A DNA stretch of 13,377 nt from Entrophospora sp. SA101 (taxonomy: Eukaryota > Glomeromycota > Glomeromycetes > Entrophosporales > Entrophosporaceae): assembly GCA_958430865.1 (NCBI GenBank), contig CAUDNR010004312.1, positions 5,584 to 18,960 of the forward strand. Reading direction: 5' to 3'. Shown here one piece after another: positions 8,654-13,377 of this stretch. The position numbers were made by a program, and so were the translations under genes. Below the pieces are notes generated by a model. It did not search any database. It saw only the letters and a list, made by a program, of their open reading frames with translations, and had not been told where the DNA came from. Positions within the stretch are counted from its first letter, which is position 1. Every line of letters starts with the position of its first letter.

Positions 8654-8959
8654 CCCATTAAATTATTATTATTAATTGGGCATAAATATATCCAACTCAA
8701 ACGATTACAACAACCAGCTCAACCAACACAACAATGCATGCTGGTCAACCTCCCTCCTCCTTCAGCTCAAACAACACTTGTTCAACGGTATTCAACTCAA
8801 CAATAATTACAACAAATATCAAAAAAACATACCGAATGGTATCAAATAGAGTTTACTGATTCTGTTGTCCTGCTGAGTAAAAAGATTAACTTGAAATCAC
8901 AAAGTCCTGGAGACCAAGTGTCCCGTAGAGTATGTGAAAGGAAGATGCACGGGGTATGA
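8654..8959 (+). pseudogene. Glutamine-rich coding remnant with one in-frame stop
   Basis: One frame stays open from after a TGA (8651-8653) to a TGA at 8957-8959, apart from a single TAA at 8804-8806. It reads LQQPAQPTQQ, PPPSAQTTLVQRYSTQQ, then after the stop LQQISKKHTEWYQIEF and KSQSPGDQVSRRVCERK. The run of Gln and Pro, and continued protein-like composition past the stop, suggest a gene broken by one nonsense change or a truncated 3' exon. No known domain is visible. It overlaps the minus-strand frame at 8897-9250, so at most one of the two is likely genuine. Confidence 0.35.
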
Positions 8960-9250
8960 CGGGGACTCTGGGCCTGTTTGCCTTTCATCCGAGCCTCTTT
9001 GATTAGGTAAGTATTCGTCAATCAAAGAGAAGGGCTCGACCGAAATCTTGGCCACAGGAGTGTTTAAATACATGGTGGTTAAAGTGGATGCTGACTGACA
9101 TGTATACTTCGAGTCGTTTGAGACCTGGTTTTCAAGATTTTCAGTCTTGCTGGCCAGGAGCCTCGCGGTGGTATCAGCGGACAATTTTAATAATTCTGAC
9201 ACCAAATAATAAAATATCAGAATTATACAATTAAAAATTTTTTTAAACAC
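8897..9250 (-). CDS. Hypothetical protein, less AT-rich segment
   Basis: A 117-codon minus-strand frame. The first ~20 residues (FNCIILIFYYLV) come from very AT-rich DNA that also looks like an intron ending TTGGTGTCAG, so a hydrophobic signal or membrane segment there may be an artefact. The rest, from about 9187 down, lies in clearly less AT-rich sequence and reads ELLKLSADTTARLLASKTEN, then a Ser/Thr/Pro-rich part to PVHLPFTYSTGHLVSRTL. The ARLLASK stretch suggests a helix and the rest disorder. Joining it to the frame at 9440-9243 through the obvious donor (gtaaat at about 9262) does not keep frame. I do not recognise a family; it could be a decayed exon or part of a mobile element. Confidence 0.3.
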   Translation of the reverse strand: MFKKIFNCIILIFYYLVSELLKLSADTTARLLASKTENLENQVSNDSKYTCQSASTLTTMYLNTPVAKISVEPFSLIDEYLPNQRGSDERQTGPESPSYPVHLPFTYSTGHLVSRTL

Positions 9251-9440
9251 TGAAATTTACTTCCCTATTGACGGGAGTAATAGAATAACCTTTTTTATGT
9301 TGAGCGTGTTTAAATTTTTCTGCATGGTTTTTGTTCTTAGAAAACACGAGCGATGCAATTTTTTGTTGTACCAGAATTTTAAAAAAAAATGATGATGATG
9401 AAGGAATCATGGCTAATAGTAATACGCGCATATCTCTCAA
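9243..9440 (-). CDS. Hypothetical small protein or first exon
   Basis: A 65-codon minus-strand frame starting MRDMRVLLLAMIPSSSSFFF, with a hydrophobic N-terminus that could be a signal peptide, then a Lys/His-rich stretch (KNKNHAEKFKHAQHKKGY). A candidate splice donor (GAA|gtaaat) lies before the last residues, and an acceptor about 60 bases on would end the protein quickly. Part of the Ser tract comes from an ATG-type microsatellite read backwards (9387-9400). There is no recognisable domain. Confidence 0.25.
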   Translation of the reverse strand: MRDMRVLLLAMIPSSSSFFFKILVQQKIASLVFSKNKNHAEKFKHAQHKKGYSITPVNREVNFSV

Positions 9441-9518
9441 GTAGTAGGTAGGTATGATTATTTATTGTATTGCGGGTTTGGTATATTCTTACAATACATG
9501 AATTAATTAATAAAAAAT

Positions 9519-9541
9519 CTTTAATATTAATAATATTAAAG
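9519..9541. repeat. 23-base perfect inverted repeat
   Basis: Two 11-base arms, CTTTAATATTA and TAATATTAAAG, flank a single A. It can form a hairpin but is pure AT apart from the outer pair, so chance in this AT-rich DNA is quite possible. Confidence 0.6.
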
Positions 9542-10123
9542 CAAAGGAATTTGAAACAGTCGTCTTAGATGCTCTTGTATTTCAAAAATGGTGAATTTTA
9601 TTTTTTTGTTTTGTTTAAATTTTAAATTTATATATAACTTAAGATCATTTATGTATATATATAGATGTAAATTATTCCCGTTATATCATCTAATTCTACG
9701 AAACAGACTTGGTTCTGATGGTTCTCTAGGCATTTTCTTAAAGTATCTCGGCTTGGAACTATAATTTATTAAGAAAACAAATCCCATGGAAAACAACTCT
9801 ATAAACAGGTTATAGCATAAATTTCAACAAATAAATAGTATTCCATGTCGCAACCCAAAAAAAGGGATAATGTAGTCGCAACCAGGTGTCATAATCATTT
9901 TTATACGATGCAAAGGGGATTGGAAACATCATCAAAAGTTGCAGCCGGTGTCCTTAAAATCAATCACACGTTTTGCAAAATCCTTGTTCCGATTTAAGCA
10001 ATCATTTGCCAATCAATTTTCACGGACATATGATTTTTATGATTTTTGTACAAGTATCATAGTACAAAATTTAAACTAAGTAACAATGGCAGTCCTCGAT
10101 ATATTTATTTGCCATATAATTAA
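9542..10123. other. No gene seen upstream of the lysozyme gene
   Basis: Both strands are dense in stops. A short protein-like piece, KEFETVVLDALVFQKW at about 9544-9591 (+), stands alone. The right half should hold the lysozyme promoter and any missing first exon, but no ATG with a signal-like sequence and a donor was identified. Confidence 0.4.
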
Positions 10124-10234
10124 TATCTTCTCCAAAAAGATTATTGTTCCAACGAACGCTATTGCCTACTGCATTTCTATTTAAATCATAAGTATTCTCA
10201 TCAAGATAATTATACTCGCTTAATCACCTTGACA

Positions 10235-11035
10235 ATGGTCAGCAATGCAAAAGCGTTTCCTGTCACAGCAAACCTTACTGTCCGCACAGCTCCTTCTTTG
10301 AGTGCTAAAAAAGTTCGTACTGTTCCTATCGGTTCACATGTTGATATAGTTTGCCAAACCACTGGTGACACTGTCCAAGGCATCAACATCTGGGATAAGT
10401 TGATTGATGGAAACTTTGTCTCTGATGTTTTCGTCAAAACTGGCACTTCCGGTTTTTCTCCGGACCTTCCACGTTGTAAAAACACTTCATCTTCCAATAT
10501 CGGTTCCCCCAACAATGGCAAAATTAATAACGAGGGTCTTGAGCTTATTAAAAGATTCGAGAAATTCGAAGAAAATTTTTACAATGATCCTGTGGTAAGT
10601 TTGTCCATTCTTGTATTATATTGACAACAATTGAATATATGATTAATAACTAATTAAATATGACATAAGGGTATCAAAACCATTGGTTATGGTCATGCTT
10701 GCCATGTCAACAATGTTGATGACATCAAACCACCCATAACTATTGCCCAAGGCGAAGCTTTACTTAGGAAAGATTTAGTTACGTTCGAAAAGGGTATTAG
10801 CTCACTCACCAATGTCAGTCTTACTTCCAATCAGTTCTCCGCTTTGGTTTCATTTGCCTTTAATCTTGGCTGTAATACCTATAAAAAATCTACATTACGC
10901 AAGAAAATTAATGAAGGTGACATTGAGGGCGCTTCCCTTGAGTTTGGCAAGTATATTTATGGTGGTGGAAAGATATTACCCGGTCTGGTGAGACGCCGTG
11001 AAGCTGAGAGAGCGTTGTTCTCTAAAGATAATTAA
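10235..11035 (+). CDS. SH3-domain GH24 lysozyme (phage-type muramidase)
   Basis: Two exons, 10235-10594 and 10670-11035, join in phase 0 across a 75-base gtaagt..aag intron and give 241 residues from ATG 10235. Residues 8-80 form a bacterial-type SH3 domain (NLTVRTAPSLSAKKVRTVP, then WDKLIDGNFVSDVFVKTG). A short Ser/Asn linker follows, then a GH24 domain from about 98: LIKRFEKFE with the likely catalytic Glu109, YNDP with Asp118, KTIGYGH with Thr124, then QFSALVSFAFNLG and GLVRRREAE. GH24 enzymes cut the MurNAc-GlcNAc bond of peptidoglycan, so the target is bacterial walls; the family is typical of phages and bacteria, suggesting ancient transfer. MVSNAKA just before FPVTA looks like the end of a signal peptide whose start is missing. 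The frame is open back to 10124 without an ATG. A possible poly(A) signal, AATAAA, lies at 11072. Confidence 0.92.
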
Positions 11036-11407
11036 AAGATATATGAAAAGTAAACTATTTACTATTATTTAAATAAATCTTGTAACAAACTTTTTATAAA
11101 CCCTGCAACTAATTAAATTTTTTAAAAAATCTAAAATATTTAGTTTTTAATAAATGTATATTATTGAAATGTGAATATTTTACCTATAAAGGAAATAAAT
11201 TGCTTTCTTTGATTTATCATAATGTTTCATTTTCCATCCCAAATTTCCGAACCATTTACATTCTTTCCTGCTTATTTGAGTAAATTCTTAACCCTTGAAA
11301 ACATGAAGAAGAGCGCACCTGGAAATAATCAAACCAAAAGGAATAATTATAAGTGCATCTCCCTCCCTTTTATTTTAAATGATATTACTGTACCAAAATT
11401 CACAAAA

Positions 11408-11455
11408 AATGTAGATTTCCCATAATCATTGAAATCCATCTTGGAAATCTACATT
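11408..11455. repeat. 13-base perfect inverted repeat with 22-base loop
   Basis: AATGTAGATTTCC at 11408-11420 is the exact reverse complement of GGAAATCTACATT at 11443-11455. The arms contain several G/C pairs, so this is less likely to be chance than the AT-only palindromes elsewhere. It could be a miniature element's ends, a hairpin in an RNA, or the tips of an old insertion. Confidence 0.7.
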
Positions 11456-11931
11456 CCTGGCGGTTAAATGCATACCATTTCGTATTAATGCGAACCTATT
11501 ATCATTACATGAGGATGCTGCAACAATAAAGAAATTATCTGATTTGATATGATCTAATTCCTTCTTTCAATGCTTTGCGGTAGGCATGAAATGTCGTTGG
11601 ACCTTGAATAAGATGATTAAAGCTTCATTCATATAGTAATCGCATATAATTAGTCAAATTGATACAGATTTTTACTACGTAGGTTTGTTTATAAAATAAC
11701 ATCTTTTGAGACGGTGAAATATCTGTCAAGTGATATAAATTCAGCTTGAAAACAATATAACCCTTTGGTATGATTAACCTTTTTTTTTTCAGCCAATTTG
11801 GTTAACACTCTAATAGATAATTCCAAACAAACAAAATTAGTTTCAAAATAAAAAAAAGAAATTGATGCAATATTGGCTCATATGATTTTGATGTAGTTTA
11901 CCATTATCACTTGATGATGTATGACGATTTT

Positions 11932-12090
11932 TTTGACTTTAGTCATTGACGTAACTAAAGTATTGACTAAAGGTAGTCTCTCACCAGTATTATTTTGACG
12001 ATTTGACTAAAGTAAAAGCCCCTAACGTAAGTAAAACTACTTGACTTAATTAAAAAAATGCTTGATACAAGTAAAAACACTTGATACAAG
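11932..12090 (+). repeat. Degenerate TTGACTAAAG / CTTGATACAAG repeat cluster
   Basis: TTGAC-type units recur at short intervals: TTGACTTTAGTCA (11932), TTGACGTAACTAAAG (11946), TTGACTAAAGG (11963), TTTGACTAAAGTAAAA (12002) and ACTTGACTT (12038). CTTGATACAAG then occurs at 12061-12071 and again at 12080-12090. Many units are near-palindromes (TTGAC..AAAG, CTTG..CAAG). This may be a decayed satellite-like array, the subterminal part of a DNA transposon, or a cluster of protein-binding sites. Confidence 0.5.
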
Positions 12091-12739
12091 CAAGCAATAA
12101 TGATAATGATAAAATAGGATTATAAAAAGTGTAAAAATGTGTATCCCGAGACGAATAAAGAATTATTATATCATCCTATGTATATTGCAATGATGCAAAA
12201 AGAATAATTATCATGAGAAGTTTATAAATGTTATAATTTGAATTAGAAATTTACTTCATTAAACTACTTATTTTTTCCTCTTTTTTACAAATTAAAACCA
12301 TTCTTTCATTATTGCATTTCATAAAATGTAAATATTTTTTCAAAATTTTAACTTTGAAGTTAGTTATAATAGTAATACGCAATAATATTAATAGTATGCT
12401 TGAGCTGTCTTTGGTGTCTGAGTTTGAAATAACATAGGTTGATCAATATTAGTACTTAGAGCGACCTTTACATAACACATAAGACAGGTTTATTTTCGTA
12501 AGTTTAATTTTGTTTTCTATTTTATCACTTTTCAATCTTTAAAGAATTTCTTTTATTGTTGAATCATGATCGTTCTTTAAATAATGCAATTTTCGTTTTT
12601 CCTTATCAATTAATATTATTAAAATGTTGTACGAAAAAATTGTTACACGCCATTCAATTCAATTCACCGCTCCACAAAAAAAAAGTTCTTCTCATTTATT
12701 AAAATACCAAGTTGACTTTTATATTTTATATTTTATATA

Positions 12740-13377
12740 ATGTCATATGATAATTTGTTATCATCGTTATCATCAGAAAGGAAGGAATTTGTATATAAAA
12801 TTAATAATGAAATGCTTAATGATGTTAATGTTAATAATTCTGATAGAGAAAGTAGAAAAGATTATTTTTTTTCATTAGTCAAGAAAAACAAGGAGCTTTC
12901 TGAAAATGAAAAAGAATATTGTAAGGAAAGGTTTATTTATCATGTTGAATTAGGTAATGCAAGAGATAAATTAGGCAAACCAAAAGAATGTAACAAGTGT
13001 AAACTGACAAAATATTCTGATAGGTTCTGTGAAGGTTGTATTAGTTTACAATTACAGAGCCTTTTTACCACTTGGACATCTGGAAATAACATAGTTGACA
13101 ACTTTATTCAACAATGTCAAATGAAATCATCCCTGCCAGACTATATTTTAGAATGGATACCTTTTGAGCAATTTAAAAAAGTAACAAAGTTGACAGAAGG
13201 TGGATTTAGTTCGATTTTTACTGCTACATGGACAAGAGGAACAATAGTTGATTATGACGAAAATAAAAAGGAATTTAGTTATTTTGGAAAGCTAAGAGTA
13301 GTATTAAAAAGTTTAAATGATTCAAGTAATCCAGGAAAAACATTTTTTGATGAGGTTGGTAGTTGTCATTTAAAACA
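12740..13377 (+). CDS. Protein kinase, N-terminal part (runs off the window)
   Basis: ATG 12740 opens an uninterrupted frame of 212 codons to the window edge. Residues 1-75 are charged and probably helical. Residues 84-100 carry two CxxC pairs (C84-NK-C87, C97-EG-C100) that could bind zinc. SLQLQSLFTTWTSGN and then ILEWIPFEQFKKV lead into the kinase fold: glycine loop LTEGGFSSIF at 151-160 (the first loop Gly of the usual G-x-G appears as GG) and VVLKSL, with Lys190 as the ATP-binding lysine. The catalytic loop and DFG lie outside. The layout, with the C-x-x-C block followed by LEWIPFEQF, is characteristic of the hugely expanded tyrosine-kinase-like families of Rhizophagus and relatives, many of which carry Sel1 repeats at the C-terminus; whether this one does cannot be seen. 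No intron is visible so far. Confidence 0.93.
   Translation, partial: MSYDNLLSSLSSERKEFVYKINNEMLNDVNVNNSDRESRKDYFFSLVKKNKELSENEKEYCKERFIYHVELGNARDKLGKPKECNKCKLTKYSDRFCEGCISLQLQSLFTTWTSGNNIVDNFIQQCQMKSSLPDYILEWIPFEQFKKVTKLTEGGFSSIFTATWTRGTIVDYDENKKEFSYFGKLRVVLKSLNDSSNPGKTFFDEVGSCHLK

Larger units (their letters stand above)
11036..12739. other. Long spacer without a clear gene
   Basis: It starts with the lysozyme 3' region and ends with the kinase promoter. A 67-codon + frame at 11222-11425 has no motif. A 30-residue minus-strand frame at 12480-12388 (KVALSTNIDQPML, TPKTAQAYY) has protein-like composition and might be a last exon, but no partner exon was found. Other structure is a 13-base inverted repeat (11408-11455) and the TTGACTAAAG repeat cluster (11932-12090). 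TATATTTTA repeats precede the kinase start. Confidence 0.4.

Noticed and set aside
10210..10521. A 103-codon minus-strand frame
   Set aside because: It is antisense to the SH3 part of the lysozyme gene, whose + strand motifs are unmistakable.
11222..11425. A 67-codon + frame after the lysozyme gene
   Set aside because: No recognisable domain, and its end runs into the inverted repeat at 11408; treated as chance.
12388..12480. A 30-residue minus-strand frame with protein-like composition
   Set aside because: A stop lies just upstream and no convincing exon partner was found; noted only in the spacer entry.
1..13377. CRISPR array, prokaryotic operon or phage module
   Set aside because: No regularly spaced repeats, no ribosome-binding sites and abundant spliceosomal introns; the phage-like lysozyme is itself a spliced gene.

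Overview
The window looks like nuclear DNA of a fungus, most likely an arbuscular mycorrhizal fungus close to Rhizophagus (Glomeromycotina). The DNA is very AT-rich and full of AAT/ATT microsatellites. Genes are split by short introns of about 34-90 bases with gta-type donors. Old transposon debris separates the genes. The strongest clue is the right-edge gene, which has the N-terminal Cys cluster and the LTEGGFSSIF loop typical of the very large kinase families in these fungi. This is recognition from memory, not a database result.

Left part (1-3616): an asparagine-rich 3' exon on the + strand (39-831) converges on two minus-strand genes. The first is a five-exon microsomal glutathione S-transferase 3-like MAPEG enzyme (968-1684). 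The second is a four-exon HMG-box protein of 265 residues (1690-2736). Only five bases separate the HMG stop codon from the first visible MAPEG exon, and the MAPEG start exon is not obvious. A perfect direct repeat of at least 56 bases (1-56 and 3473-3528) flanks this block, and the same reading frame opens after both copies.

Middle part (3617-10120): mostly a graveyard. It holds a decayed non-LTR reverse transcriptase (3840-4285), a decayed leucine-rich-repeat-like gene on the minus strand (4980-5438), a cluster of CTATAACGGCC repeats resembling a DNA-transposon end (5429-5621), coiled-coil remnants, a decayed PIF1-type helicase C-terminus (6840-7173), a possible pogo/Tigger transposase tail (7944-8069), a glutamine-rich broken frame (8654-8959) and two unassigned minus-strand frames (8897-9440) in less AT-rich DNA.

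Right part: a two-exon gene for an SH3-like plus GH24 (phage-type) lysozyme (10235-11035), whose signal-peptide region appears damaged or incompletely captured; about 1.7 kb of sequence without a clear gene; then the 5' part of a protein kinase gene (12740 to the window edge).

The genes do not form an obvious pathway, and I found no convincing new multi-gene system. The points most worth checking are the HMG/MAPEG junction, the lysozyme 5' end and the 56-base direct repeat.
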